Notes: generated from the sequence alone by a model not told the origin. 64,000 nucleotides of DNA from Aquarana catesbeiana (GCF_042186555.1 NC_133335.1:172481919-172545918); one strand, 5' to 3'; positions 1-11,901 are shown, counted from the first letter of the stretch. Translations and numbers: made by a program.

Positions 1-345
1 TTTGCGTCTGGTGTCTCTCATCATCTTCTTGACAATACCCCACAAATTCTCTATGGGGATTAGGTCAGGTAAGTTTCCTGGCCATTCAAACACAATTATA
101 TCATAACTATTAAACCAGGTATTGGTATTTTTGGAAATGTGGGTAGGTGCCAAGTCCTGCTGGAAAATGAAATCAGCATCTCCATAAAGCTGGTCAGCAG
201 AGAGGGAAGCATGAAGTGCTCTAGCATTTCTTGGTAGAGGACTGTGCTGACTTTTGACTTGATAAAACACAGTGGACCAACACCAGCAGATGACATGGCT
301 CCCCATATCATCATGGACTGTGGACATTTTTGCAATTCATTTGGA
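1..345 (-). pseudogene. Tc1/mariner transposase fragment, antisense
   Basis: Read on the minus strand, this is the central and C-terminal part of a Tc1-type DDE transposase, the enzyme that cuts and pastes the element at TA sites. The stretch FQQDLAPTHISK near 140-175 carries the second catalytic Asp, and DLIPIENLWGIVKK near 25-65 carries the catalytic Glu. The N-terminal helix-turn-helix domains are absent and the window edge cuts the C-terminus. It abuts a second Tc1 fragment of the same subfamily in the opposite orientation at about 345. It is a dead remnant. Family assignment is secure; whether it is an inverted piece of the neighbouring copy or a separate insertion is open. Confidence 0.85.
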
Positions 346-938
346 AATCAAGGTCCCAGAGTCTGGAGGAAGAGTGGAGAGGCACAGAATCCAAGTTGCA
401 TGAGGTTCAGTGTGAAGTTTCCACAGTCAGTGAATACTTCTTGCCGGACCTAAACCCCATAGAGAATTTGTGGGGTATTGTGAAGAGGAAGATGAGAGAC
501 ACCAGACCCAACAATGCAGATGAGCTAAAAGCCACTATCAAAGAAACCTGGGCTTCCATAACACCTCAGCAGTGCCACAGGTTGATCGCCTCCATACCAT
601 GCCGCATTGATGCAGTGATTCATACAAAAGGAGCATCGACCAAGTATTGAGTACATACTATACTGTACATTGACATACTTTTCAGTAAGCAAATATTTCT
701 GTATTTAAAATCCCTTTTTTATATTGGTGTGATGTAATATTCTATTTTTCAGAGAAACTGAATTTTGGGTTTTCACTAGCTGTAAGCCATAATCTTTAAA
801 ATTAATAAAAAAGAAATGCTTGAAATATATCACTCTTTGTATAATAAATCTATATAATATATGAGTTTCACTTTTTGAATTGAATTACTGAAATAAATTA
901 ACTTTTTGATAATATTCTAATTTTTTGAGATGCGCCTG
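346..938 (+). mobile_element. Tc1/mariner 3' fragment with right terminal repeat
   Basis: This fragment starts with a short piece of mid-transposase coding sequence (EEEWRGTESK, about 370-400). It then jumps to the C-terminal catalytic block, LPDLNPIENLWGIVKRK, and ends at the stop near 650 after GASTKY. The part that should lie between is missing here and is found instead, inverted, at 1-345. A 3' untranslated stretch follows, then a terminal repeat ending TTTGAGATGCGCCTG at 938 with a TA at 939-940, as expected for Tc1 target duplication. No intact reading frame remains. Confidence 0.82.
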
Positions 939-2039
939 TATATGATTGGTAATTTGTTTTGGGTTAAATTTGAAAAGGTGGATAAATAATGTTAATCATT
1001 TAAGTTCAGAATGTAAGGTGTATGTATAGAATGTGTAATAAGCTGGCTGTTTACTGAAAAGAGGTAAAAAATAAACAAATGCTTTAAGCAACTCTTTCAC
1101 TTCAAAAAAAGCTAAAGCCCGTCTGTAAAAAGAATTAACAATGCTGATTAAACTAACAATAACAGTAAAAATTATAATAATAATAATAATAATAATAATT
1201 AAAATTATTATGAATAAACAATAGAAAGCAATCATAATTAGTAATAATATTAATCAAAATTGAGGAATTATTCAATTAACAATTAGTAAGTAGTTATATT
1301 TTAAATTAACAATTAAAATTCTATTTAATTGCCAATTAAGTAGTACTTATTTTTTCATTGTTAGTTAATTGTAATTTCAGTTAAGTGATTACTAATATAA
1401 TATTCTGCAAATTAAATATAAAAATTGCAGAAGAGTTAAAGTTTAATGTATGTTTAAGCTCAGAATGTTAAAGATGCAGGTTTTCTACACACATTGGGTT
1501 TCTTTGACATTTGTTATGCAGTCCTTGGTTCAAAACCACAACAAAGCAATACAATAAAACTCAACTGTTTTCTTTCTGGGGAATGACCCAGGTCCTACTT
1601 AAAATGGCAACACATACAGACAAGTCAATATAACCTCAAGTGTTTTTAAATAAACCCTTATGGAAAGCCTAAATTTGTTCTATTTTCAGTAAAATTTTAT
1701 TTCAGACTACAAAACAACTAAAATCATGACAAGAAAAAGGAGAATTCAAAAAAAAAAAAAACATCTCAACAAAAAATAAATAAAAAAGTAAAGCTAAACT
1801 CCAATATGTGCAAATATCTTCTAAATACACGAAGCATGAGTATTCTTTGTGTATTTCCTCCAGATTTGTGCAACAATTCAGCACGAAACGTTGCCTCTGT
1901 GCAGCAACTTCCTGTAATAAAGATCTTAATGATAGCAAACAAACACTCTTGCGCATTAGTGTGATGACCGGTGATCTATGACTTAAGGGATAGTGTCTCT
2001 GGCCTTGCTGCCCTCCAGGATAGGGGATATCCTAGTAGT
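939..2039. other. AT-rich stretch, no gene seen
   Basis: AT-rich DNA with an (AAT)n microsatellite at about 1172-1199 and an A-rich tract near 1750. Short open frames on either strand are low complexity or have no recognisable domain. Nothing else could be assigned. Confidence 0.6.
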
Positions 2040-2044
2040 CACAA

Positions 2045-2337
2045 CCTTGTGCATTATCCCAAAATAATTTATTGTTAAAAGCAATTTAGGAAACTACTCA
2101 CAAACATGTGGAAAATGATTGCTTGTAAAAGCCACCTGTTTGTGGCAATCAGTCCTGGAACCGACAGTCTCCAGACAACAAGAGGGAAGACCTGAGGACC
2201 ACTGCTGGCTGGCGTGTTTCGAAGGAGTACCTTCTTCCTCAGGGCCTAAGGCTCAAGCAATCATTTTCCATATGTTTGTGAGTAGTTTTTTAAATAGTTT
2301 TTATCAATAAATTATCTTGGAATAATGCACAAGCCTG
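2045..2337. repeat. Imperfect inverted-repeat element
   Basis: Arms of roughly 85 bp at about 2045-2130 and 2252-2337 are imperfect reverse complements. For example, TTGTGCATTATCCCAAAATA on the left matches TATCTTGGAATAATGCACAA on the right. The loop holds GTTTCGAAGGAGTACCTTC, a motif type also seen near 58890 (GACGAAACATGTAGGG). This looks like a non-autonomous foldback-type DNA element. I cannot name the family and saw no clear target duplication. Confidence 0.5.
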
Positions 2338-2456
2338 GTGCGCCCTCTTCTTTTTATCTTTATCTTAAAGACCTGCCTGCTGCTCTCTCTCCTTGTGCAG
2401 TGTGACCGGTCTTGTATGTGCCCCCTTATGTCATTGTCTTCAGGCAGCCTGTGGCG

Positions 2457-2600
2457 CAGCGTTTCTCAACCTTTTTACTCTAGAGCAGTGATGGTGAGAT
2501 GTTTTGGAACTACAATTCCCATGATGCTCTTGCACTCTGCAGTGTAGTTGAGCATCATGGGAAATGTAGTTCCAAATCATCTGGGTCGAAAGGTTCACTG
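2457..2600. repeat. hAT-like MITE nested in a hAT-like end
   Basis: The sequence from 2457 begins CAGCGTTTCTCAACC, a terminus style used by many vertebrate hAT elements. Just inside it lies a second element starting CAGTGATGGTGA near 2486, with near-perfect palindromic arms at 2497-2528 and 2551-2582 (left arm core GGAACTACAATTCCCATGAT). The outer element's second end was not located. Confidence 0.5.
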
Positions 2601-2956
2601 TCCTAGAGGAACCCTTGAAAATATTTTCAGACCTTAGGGAACCCCTGCTAAAACCAAATAATTGGGGGTCAGTGGAAAGAATGTCCCCTAAAGTTGTAGT
2701 CAGAATGTTACCCTTAGAGATAAGTAAAAAGATCATTGATTTCATATGACTCTGTCCAGTGGTGCTGACCCTGGAAATATGCAGGCATCATCAAATGGGA
2801 GATCAACTTAATTCATATTGAATTCATATCCTTTGAGGCTTTTAAAGGAATCAATTAAAATCAAAGTTTTTGTGACAGGAGTTCAGCTTAGTAAACTGTA
2901 TGAAAATACAAATTGAAAAATTGCAAAAAAAATGGAACAATTAATAAAAAAACACC

Positions 2957-3382
2957 TAAAGCCGCGTACACACGGGCGGACTGGTCCGACGGACTTTCCG
3001 ACGGACTTTCGACAGACTTTTGACAGACTTCCAACGGACTTTTTAAGGACCGGACTTGCCTGCACACTATCACACCAAAGTCCGATGGATTCGTACATGA
3101 TGACGTACACTGGACTAAAATAAGGAAGTTGATAGCCAGTAGCCAATAGCTGCCCTAGCGTTGGTTTTTGTCCGTCGGACTAGCATACATATGAACGGAT
3201 TTCTGGGTCCGGCGGAGTTACAAGGTAAAGATTTGAAGCATGTTCCCAATCTAAAATCCGTCAGACTTTCAACAGAAAAAGTCCGCTGAAGGTCCGATGA
3301 AGCCAACACACGATCAGATTGTCTGCGGGACTCGGTCCGCCGGACCAGTCCGATAAAAAAGTCCGCTCGTGTGTACACTGCA
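2957..3382. mobile_element. PIF/Harbinger-type MITE (GTCCGACGGACT family)
   Basis: Termini read GCCGCGTACACACGGGCGG on the left and, reverse-complemented, TGTACACACGAGCGGAC on the right. The inside is built from repeats of a GTCCGACGGACTT-like word on both strands. It belongs with the copies at 51.4-52.7 kb and at 53092-53521. The last of these shows a TTA target duplication, which is why I assign Harbinger type. No coding capacity. Confidence 0.65.
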
Positions 3383-3793
3383 TAACTGTTCAGTCTAAAG
3401 CTGCAGTCTTGGTTTGGTTTATACCTCTCTTATTATATATGTGACCAACCAGGTTAATACCATATCTGCAGAAACTTCCTCAGATATGTACAGCCATCTG
3501 AATTTTACAATCTAAAATATCAAAAGTACATTATTTTAAAATAAGCAAAACAACATAAGAGAAAAGAAAAGAATTAACAAAAAACACAGTTTTAACAAGC
3601 ACCATTAGACAATGTACATCCTGCGACGCTAACATTAGGGAGTTCACGTCTTTCTCTACAAACAAGAAACCTGAAATAACTGGTCCCAAGTTGACCATTT
3701 AGTATAAAAGGCCTTAAGGCCTTGGGTATTAGGAATTTTTCTTAAGTAAAATGAACATTAACTCTGTGGATCACCTCCAAAAAATTGGGAGCT
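3383..3793. other. No gene recognised
   Basis: AT-rich unique-looking sequence with no coding frame of interest and no clear repeat structure. Confidence 0.5.
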
Positions 3794-4213
3794 TTAAAGG
3801 GTAAATCCACTTTCGTGGAAAAAAAAATAGCAAATAAAAAAAAAATTATATAGCAAATACAATTGTGACTCGAGTCATATTGTAATTGAATGTTATTAAA
3901 AAATTACCTTTCTTTTTCAATCTGCAGCTCTGTCATTTTCTGTGAAATGCAATGCAATATGGCTACCTGGAGGTGTTCTGTACACAGAATGTGCTCAGAA
4001 CGCCCTCCCCCCCATATATGTAATTTCATGCTTGTGTGATTGGCTCATTGATTGTCCAAGAAGTCTGAAGTAAGATACAAGTCAGATTTCAGGCATCCCC
4101 TGCAACAAAATGTCATTTTTGGTAAGATACTCCCAATAGGAAATCACATCTAAAGGGTTGCAGGCCCCTGCAATTTTCCTCAGAGCTTTGCAGGTGCAGC
4201 AGCTGGTTGATAA
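3794..4213. mobile_element. TTAA-flanked MITE, right end truncated
   Basis: The element starts TTAAAGGGTAAATCCACTTT, the terminus style of the other TTAAAG elements in this window (29941, 30991, 49543, 50066). It runs into a new TTAA element at 4214 without showing its own right end. The TTAA target suggests a piggyBac-like mover by family knowledge. Non-coding. Confidence 0.5.
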
Positions 4214-5240
4214 TTAACTACTTCAATACAGGGCACTTTCACCCCCCTTCGTGCCCAGGCCATTTTTCAGCTTTCAGAGATGTCACACTTTGAATTGCGC
4301 GACCATGCAAGACAGTAGAGTAGAGAAAGCAGTAGAGCTTTCTTTTGGTGGTATTTAATCACCGCTGGGTTTTTTATTTTTTGCTAAAAAAAACTAAAAA
4401 ATACCAAAAATTTTGAAAAAAACAAAACAAAACTTTTTCTTAGTTTCTGTCATAAAATTTTGTAAATAAGTAATTTTTCTCCTTCACTGATGTGCGCTGA
4501 TGAGGCTGCACAGATGGGCATAAGTCATTTTTCTCCTTCACTGATGTGCGCTGATGAGGCTGCACAGATGGGCACTGATAGACTGTACTGATGAGGTGGC
4601 ACTGATGGGGTGGCACTGATGAGGATGAGGAGGCACTAATATGTAGCACTGATGGGCACTGATAGGTGGTACTGATATGCAGCACTGATGAGCACTGATA
4701 GGCGGCACTGATGGGCACTGATAGGCAGCACAGATGAGCACTGATAGGTGGCACTAATAGGTGGCACTGATAGGCTGCACTGATGGGCACTGATAGGCAG
4801 CACTGATGGACACTAATGGGCGGCACTGATGGGCAGGCATTGATGGGCACTGAAAGGCAGCACTGATTGGCATAACTGATGGGGACAGATTAGCCTTACT
4901 GATGATCACAGACTGGAGTCACTGATGAGCACAGCCTGGTGTCACTGATGGGCACAGCCTGATGTCACTGGTGCGCACAGAGTGGCATCACTAATGGTCA
5001 CTGCTGGGGCTGCATTGTAATCAGGGCACTGATGATCAGTGCCCTGATTACACTTTCACATCTTCCCTGTGAGGAGATGCCGCTGATCGGCTGTCCTCAC
5101 CTCACACTCTCTCAGTGTAAATGACACTTCCTTGTTTATATGTGATCAGCTTTGATTGGACACAGCTGATCACATGGGCAAAGAGCCGCATCCACTCCCA
5201 TTAGACTCACTTTTGCACATGGACACAGACAAACACACAG
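4214..5240. mobile_element. TTAA element with internal minisatellite
   Basis: It begins TTAACTACTTCAATACAG and contains the words typical of the CCACTT family. These include CATTTTTCAGCTTTCAGAG, then GAATTGCGCGACCATGCA, then AGAGCTTTCTTTTGGTGGT. A long tandem array follows, and then sequence equivalent to the family's inner part. The right terminus was not identified, so the end given is approximate. Confidence 0.5.
4545..4990. repeat. CACTGAT minisatellite inside a TTAA element
   Basis: Degenerate tandem array of 10-13 bp words such as GGGCACTGATAGGCGGCA. It produces long spurious antisense frames rich in Cys, Ser and Pro that are not genes. A related array, in the opposite sense, lies at 31838-32520 in another TTAA element. 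Confidence 0.85.
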
Positions 5241-5519
5241 GGATTACTTAGTGGGCCTGCTAACCTGCTGCAAAGCTTCCTGGGCTGGCTTCTCCTACCC
5301 AGGCTGGGCCCCCTTCCTTTGCTATATGATCATCATGCGCACTGCTGGGGCCCGAAAAAGATGGTCACTGCCGCTGTGGGCCAGTCTGAGAGAGTGAGCA
5401 GCCAGTGCCTGGACCGGCCCAGACCCCAGCGTGTTCCAACAGGTGGCACTGGCGGGCCCCCTTATGCGTCTGGACCCTCGGACCACGGCCGAAATGCCCA
5501 ACCGGTCAGTCCGCCCCTG

Positions 5520-5732
5520 GGATAGAGTAATGAAAATACCCGTCACTCTAGTTATAAGAGAGAACATTGTATTCCAGAAGCTGCGTATATTTTTGCACTC
5601 CCATAAAATATGAAGTATTTTGCCCACTCTCCCGCAATGTCTCCAACATAATGGCGAGGCATCTGGGAATAATCTTGAAAGCTGAAAAGAAGTCATATAT
5701 CCTCTATATGGAATTATAGTGGATTTTTTCAA
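5520..5732 (-). pseudogene. L1-like LINE ORF2 C-terminal fragment
   Basis: On the minus strand this encodes IPYRGYMTSFQLSRLFPDAS followed by PLCWRHCG and LHILWECKNIRSFW. That is the Cys/His-bearing C-terminal segment typical of L1-clade ORF2 proteins, which follow the reverse transcriptase with a zinc-knuckle-like motif. The rest of ORF2 is absent. The frame continues to 5322 but loses similarity, so I end the call near 5520. It is a truncated, dead copy, separate from the larger L1 fragment at 27-31 kb. Confidence 0.7.
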
Positions 5733-5739
5733 TGAATGT

Positions 5740-6510
5740 TCTGCACTATAACATGGAATGCTTGATTATTTTTTCTTTTTGATCAGGTATATGTGAAGTA
5801 TCACATATAAATATTTCATATCAATCTATGAAATAAAGAGACTCAAGAGGCTATTGTGCAAAACTCATAATAAGAAGAAACAAATATTAAAACCAGGCTA
5901 AAGCAGTATCAATAGCTGCCTATAACATAAATCGTACCACATCAAGACTACATGATGTATCTAAATTAAAAAAAAAAAATAATGAAGATTTGAATAGTAG
6001 ACCTTAAGGCCAAATACAACCCAACTACAAAGCAAATAGTGGAATTCATTCGACATGTCCCATTTTGGTTATCCAACAAGTCCTCATGTTAGTATTAAGA
6101 ACCTCACTTATCATCCATAGACCACATATTGTGTGGAAATCACAGCATTTTCTATAAAGCATTTCATACATGTATCATAGTAACCAAGGGATTAGTTCTC
6201 TCATAAATCCTTTATATGACTTGTCATCTGAATATATACTAGCTGCTTTGTGAAAACTGTATTTTCTATAAAGTCATTCATATATACATTATGTAATATA
6301 TTTGTTGCTTCGAGTATCCAAAGAATTGGCTCTTTCATAGATACTGGTGTGATTTGTTTGTTGGCTCTCTGAGCCTTTCCCTCAATCCCTTTAAAAGAAA
6401 TAAAGATATTTTCCAAATTTACATGAAGTATTCTTCAGTATCCTTTCTAATAGGACTCCACTACATGAGTTGTATTATAGGCCTGCCAAATTCCTTGCCT
6501 CACCCTCACC
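5740..6510. other. No gene recognised
   Basis: AT-rich sequence without a domain-bearing frame. It serves as the target of the hAT insertion that starts at 6511. Confidence 0.5.
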
Positions 6511-7488
6511 TAGGGTTGCCACCTTTTCTTCAAGTCAAACCCAAACACTTTAGCGGCACACAGCAATTTTTTACATCTGAATCCACAGAGTTCCCCATTA
6601 CATCTAAATTCACAGAGTTCCCCTTTTACATCTGAACTTGCAGAGTTCCCTTACTCTGCAGACTCTGATGTAAGGGAAAACTCTAGGGACTCTAACATAA
6701 AGTATGCTTTGGGAACCTTGATTTAAGGGGGAACACTGAGTACTCTGATGTACGGAGAGGACTCTGATGTAAGGGGGAACACTGAGTACTCTGATGTACG
6801 GAGAGGACTCTGATGTAAGGGGGAACACTGAGAACTCTGATGTATGGAGAGAACTCTGATGTAAGGGAGAACACTGAGAACTCTGATGTACGGAGAGGAC
6901 TCTGATGTAAGGGGGGACACTGTGGCCTCTGGTGTAAAGGGGAACTCTGATGTAAGGGGTGCTCTGAGAACCTTGATTAATCTTAGTGTACTCTCTCAGA
7001 GGCAGGAGAGAGAAGGGGGGAGACCTCGGTCACAGACAGAGATGGTGAGCTCACTCACCCCTTGGTAGTCAGCACCTCTTATCCAGATGCATCTGAGGCT
7101 GCTGGGCTTCAAATTTCCGGCCCCCACTTTCCTTTTCTGAGGCACAGCACCGGGAATTGGAGTGTGGGCAGACACCGAGGCCCATACCACTGTGTCTGCC
7201 CACACTCCAATCCCCCGTACTGTGCCTCCTATCGGCAGAAGGAAGAGGAGCAGATCGAGCCCTCTCTCCTCTCCCATCTGTATGTGGGGGGATTGTTAGT
7301 GCTGGCTTTGGACAGTGTGAAAGAGAGTGTAACAGACACTCTCAGCTTAAACAACTGCAGCCAGCAACCCTGCTGGGAGGCCATAGTCCAGTCTGAATAA
7401 TGTGTACGGGTTTCAGGCAGTTTGAAACCCGGACACATGATTCCAAACCCGAACTGTCCAGGTGAATCCCGAACAGGTGGCAACCCTA
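6511..7488. mobile_element. Non-autonomous hAT element (TAGGGTTGCCACC termini)
   Basis: Left end TAGGGTTGCCACC and right end GGTGGCAACCCTA form a perfect 13-bp terminal inverted repeat. Flanks CCCTCACC (6503-6510) and CCTTCACC (7489-7496) match at 7 of 8 bases, as expected for an aged hAT 8-bp target duplication. The 978-bp element has no transposase. It holds a 46-bp minisatellite and a hairpin near 7140-7210. Confidence 0.85.
6690..6960. repeat. 46-bp minisatellite
   Basis: Tandem units of 46 bp in which CTCTGATGTACGGAGAGGA alternates with GATGTAAGGGGGAACACTGA. They lie inside the hAT MITE. The antisense frames they create (repeats of YIRVLSV) are not genes. Confidence 0.85.
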
Positions 7489-7999
7489 CCTTCACCCTGC
7501 ATCCTGTTCTGGAAGATGCCCAATGTGTTTAAAGTGGCTTAAATGCGCAATCTATGACCTGCCAAGTTTCCTGCATGAATCTCATCTGACATCAAATATT
7601 TGGCAGTTGTCTTTAGCAACACAAAAGGCTGAATTTTGCAGTGGCAAAAAAAACAAAACATTATATTATAATAATAATTAACATGGTATTATTCATTGAG
7701 AAAAGTTATCTAATAAAACACCATCTTTTACCATGGGACAGTGGGTTGTGTTCATCTCCCAGTCCTACCCTGGAATTGTGGTTTTAATTGTTGCTGAAGG
7801 TACAGCTACTAAATGCTGACTTAAATTATTTCTGTGAAAAGAAAAACACAAGACATTTTATTCATGGAGGTGGAGAGAAAGACACCCACTGGAAGAACTG
7901 TACTAGAGCCGTGACTATAAGTTTTAGTGCTGGAAGTTTGGCAGCACTATGTGCTGGATCCATGACAACAAGTTTGTTACCGAAAGCAGCAGCAGACGA
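7489..7999. other. No gene recognised
   Basis: Unassigned sequence between a hAT and a Tc1 element; nothing coding seen. Confidence 0.5.
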
Positions 8000-8001
8000 T
8001 A

Positions 8002-9489
8002 CAGTCAGGTCCATAAATATTGGGACATTGACACAATTCTAATCTTTTTGGCTCTATACACCACCACAATGGATTTGAAATGAAACAAACAAGATGTGCT
8101 TTAACTGCAGACTTTCAGCTTTAATTTGAGGTTATTTACATCCAAATCAGGTGAACGGTGTAGGAATTAGATAAAAAAAGATAAAAGGTCCAGAGTTCAT
8201 TTCAAGTGTGCTATTTGCATTTGGAATCTGTTGCTGTCAACTCTCAATATGATATCCAAAGATCTGTCACTATCAGTGAAGCAAGCCATCATTAGGCTGA
8301 AAAAACAAAGCAAACCCATCAGAGAAATAGCAAAAACATTAGGTGTGGCCAAATCAACTGTTTGGAACATCCTTAAAAAAAGAACGCACCAGTGAGCTCA
8401 GCAACACCAAAAGACCCGGAAGACCATGGAAAACAACTGTGGTGGATGACCGAAGAATTCTTTCCCTGGTGAAGAAAACACCCTTCACAACAGTTGGCCA
8501 GATCAAGAACACTCTCCAGGAGGTAGGTGTATGTGTGTCAACAAGTCAACAATCAAGAGAAGACTTCACCAGAGTGAATACAGAGGGTTCACCACAAGAT
8601 GTAAACCATTGGTGAGCCTCAAAAACAGGAAGGCCAGATTAGAGTTTGCCAAACAGCATCTAAAAAGCCTTCACAGTTCTGGAACAACATCCTATGGACA
8701 GATGAGACCAAGATCAACTTGTACCAGAGTGATGGGAAGAGAAGAGTATGGAGAAGGAAAGGAACTGCTCATGATCCAAAGCATACCACCTCATCAGTGA
8801 AGCATGGTGGTGGTAGTGTCATGGCGTGGGCATGTATGGCTGCCAATGGAACTGGTTCTCTTATATTTATTGATGATGTGACTGCTGACAAAAGCAGCAG
8901 GATGAATTCTGAAGTGTTTCAGGCAATATTATCCGCTCATATTCAGCAAAATGCTTCAGAACTGCAAAAGCAACCAAAGAGATTTTTAAGGGAAAGAAGT
9001 GGAATGTTATGCAATGGCCAAGTCAATCACCTGACCTGAATCCAATTGAGCATGAATTTCACTTGCTGAAGACAAAACTGAAGGGAAAATGCCCCAAGAA
9101 CAAGCAGGAACTGAAGACAGTTGCAGTAGAGGCCTGGCAGAGCATCACCAGGGATGAAACCCAGCGTCTGGTGATGTCTATGCATTCCAGACTTCAGGCT
9201 GTAATTGACTGCAAAGGATTTGCAACCAAGTATTAAAAAGTGAAAGTTTGATGGATGATTGTTAATCTGTCCCATTACTTTTGGTCCCTTAAAAAGTGGG
9301 AGGCACATATACAAACTGTTGTGATTCCTACACAGTTCACCTGATTTGGATGTAAATACCCTCAAATTAAAGCTGAAAGTCTTCAGTTAAAGCACATCTT
9401 GTTCGTTTCATTTCAAATCCATTGTGGTGGTGCATAGAGCCAAAAAGATTAGAATTGTGTCGATGTCCCAATATTTATGGACCTGACTG
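8002..9489 (+). mobile_element. Tc1/mariner element, full length
   Basis: Terminal inverted repeats of roughly 170 bp begin CAGTCAGGTCCATAAATATT at 8002 and end with the reverse complement at 9489. TA dinucleotides at 8000-8001 and 9490-9491 are the target duplication. One transposase gene occupies the middle on the plus strand (see 8249-9236). The ends look intact, so the copy could in principle be moved by an enzyme supplied elsewhere; that is inference. Confidence 0.92.
8249..9236 (+). pseudogene. Tc1-type transposase, frameshifted and missing one catalytic Asp
   Basis: Start chosen at ATG 8249 (MISKDLSLSVKQAI). An N-terminal helix-turn-helix follows (IREIAKTLGVAKSTVWNIL), then the GRPWKT hook, the second helix-turn-helix (STIKRRLH), the first catalytic Asp in WTDETKINL near 8700, and SVMAWACMAA. 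The Glu block SPDLNPIEHEFHLLK lies at 9024-9070 and the stop follows FATKY. The frame shifts at about 8380, 8525 and 8680. After HIQQNASEL near 8960 the segment that should carry the second Asp (the DNDPKHTAK type block) is gone, replaced directly by KQPKRFL. The protein cannot be catalytic. DD34E Tc1 family assignment is firm. Confidence 0.9.
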
Positions 9490-9491
9490 TA

Positions 9492-9763
9492 TTAGTTAGT
9501 TAGTACGTTTTAGTTTGTTTCGAACATGTAAAAAAAATAAATAAATAAAAGAAGTAATCATTCAGTAGTAGACAATTACAAAACGAGTTACAAGAAAAGA
9601 CAAAAAAGAACTATAAACAATAATTTAGTTTATATGTCCGAAAATGGGTTGGAAGAAGTACAAACTTATCTAATCCCACCCCTTTTCCATATGTAATAAC
9701 AAACTATTCAATGTCCCATTGCTATAAAGTCATACAATAATTAATAATTCAAATATAATATAC
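9492..9763. other. No gene recognised
   Basis: AT-rich spacer with no assigned content. Confidence 0.5.
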
Positions 9764-11344
9764 TGTAGCACCCTCATCCTAGAATAGGGCTACAGGTAAA
9801 TTTAGTTATGCTGGGTGATAGCCAGCCTGGCTAATTTGTAAAGTTTAGTGGTCAAATGACTTCTGTTCCCAATCCTGTTCCAGTTGTGGCTACTCCCTTT
9901 TGTCAGTAGGTGGTGCTGTTGCCTTTGACATTAATGTGATGAGCTACAGTGAGTTCAGGTTATGGATAAACATCTTTCTCAGCCAACCATTTTTGCCGAT
10001 ATGCATGCAGGGAAAAGGTATTTGTTCGGAAGGAGTCAGGTGATCCAAATCTTTCCTGCCCAGACTGGGTGGATGTGTGTGAAACAGCTCCTGGCTGCTA
10101 GGCCTGAAGCCTGAGTCCTATCCAGGCGCTCTCCTGGCTGCTAGGCCTATCCAAAACCTATCCGGGTGATCAGGATTATGCTGAGAAAAGCCTGCTAAAC
10201 ATCCGGAAACAATTCTAAGTGGGATGGAGACCTGAGATGAAGTTCCAGAGGTGACTCTTGCATAGACCAGGGACCCATGAAGAGCCTGGGAAAGCGTCAA
10301 GACAGAATCATCCATAGAATTCCAAAACCTTCCTTGAGTTATGCTCAGTTACCATAGGAGACAGCTAGGGATGAGCCGAACACCCCCCGGTTCGGTTCGC
10401 ACCAGAACCTGCGAACGGACCGAAAGTTCGCACGAACGTTAGAACCCCATTGACGTCTATGGGACTCGAACGTTCGAAATCAAAAGTGCTCATTTTAAAG
10501 GCTAATTTGCATGGTATTGTCCTAAAAAGGGTTTGGGGACCCGGGTCCTACCCCAGGGGACATGTATCAATGCAAAAAAAACTTTTAAAAACGGCCGTTT
10601 TTTCGGGAGCAGTGATTTTAATGATGCTTAAAGTAAAAAAAAAAAAAGTGAAATATTCCTTTAAATATCGTACCTGAGGGGTGTCTATAGTATGCCTGTA
10701 AAGTGACGCGTGTTTCCCGTGTTTAGAACAGTCCCTGCACCAAATGTCATTTTTAAAGGAAAAAATCTCATTTAAAACTGCTTGCGGGTTTAATGTAATG
10801 TCGGGTCCTGGCAATATGGATGAAAATCAGTGAGACAAACGGCATGGTTACCCCCCAGTCCATTACCAGGCCCTTTAGGTCTTGTATGGATATTAAGGGG
10901 AACCCCGCACCCAAATTAAAGTAAGGAAAGGTGTGGGGCCACCAGGCCCTATATACTCTGAACAGCAGTATACAGGCTGTAGGTTTGTTGTTAAGTAGAA
11001 TCTCTTTGTAATTTTGAACGGGTACATTTTTAACGTGTTTAGCTCCAGCCAAAAAATCTTTTTTAAGCTTTTTGGAAAACATAGGGAAGGGTTATCACCC
11101 CTGTGACATTTGTTTTGCTGTCTTTCCTCCTCTTCAGAAGATTTCACCTCACTTTTTGTCCCAATGGATTGGAAAGCATCAGTGGAAAGGAGAAATGTTT
11201 TTCCCATATTAACTCTTACAGGAGAGAATTTCCCTTCCTAGGGGTAGATTTATTCTCACTTCCTGTTGTCTCCTTCCGTTTGCAAGTAGGAGTCGTTTGT
11301 AAGTTAGTTGTTTGAAAGTAGGGTCCTGCCCTATATACTCAGCA

Positions 11345-11760
11345 GAAATTTGGGCCTTAGGTGTTGCTGTGGCCACAACACTGTAAGCCCTCACAGGGCT
11401 CTGCTGTGAAATATTAGATCAAGAATTGTAATTACATGCCCCTGTTGAACAGGAGCTGAAAAATTAGGCCTTAGGCACTGGTGCTGGTGCCACAACACTG
11501 TAACCCCTCACAGACACTCTAGTTGGAATGCAGGAACGAGCCCTGCTGCAAAGTATTGCATCAAAAATTGTAATTACACGCCCCTGTTAAACAAGGGCTG
11601 AAAAATTGGGCCTTAGGCACTGGTGCTGGTGCCACAACACTGCAACCCCTCACAGACAATCTAGTTGGAATGCAGGAACGAGCCCTGCTGCAAAGTATTA
11701 CATCAAAAATCGTAATTACACGCCCCTGTTAAACAGGGGCTGAAAAATTGTGCCTTAGGC
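11345..11760. repeat. 142-bp tandem units, 3' side of transposase A
   Basis: About three units at 141-142 bp spacing, marked by GCCTTAGGCACTGGTGCTGG at about 11466, 11607 and 11748, each ending in a small GCCCCTGTT/AACAGGGGC hairpin. Copy B has about two more units, so the array changes length between copies. Confidence 0.85.
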
Positions 11761-11901
11761 ACTGGTGGTGGCACCCAGAACCAAAAATGTTCTTACAAGC
11801 TATCAGCGTGATGATTGAGGAGGAAGAGGATAATTACTCAGGGATAGTCACTCAGCATCAGCATAGGCAGTCTTTGAAGGGATCTGAGATTTCAAAAAAA
11901 A

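Noticed and set aside
4440..4850. 136-codon antisense frame
   Set aside because: By-product of the CACTGAT minisatellite.
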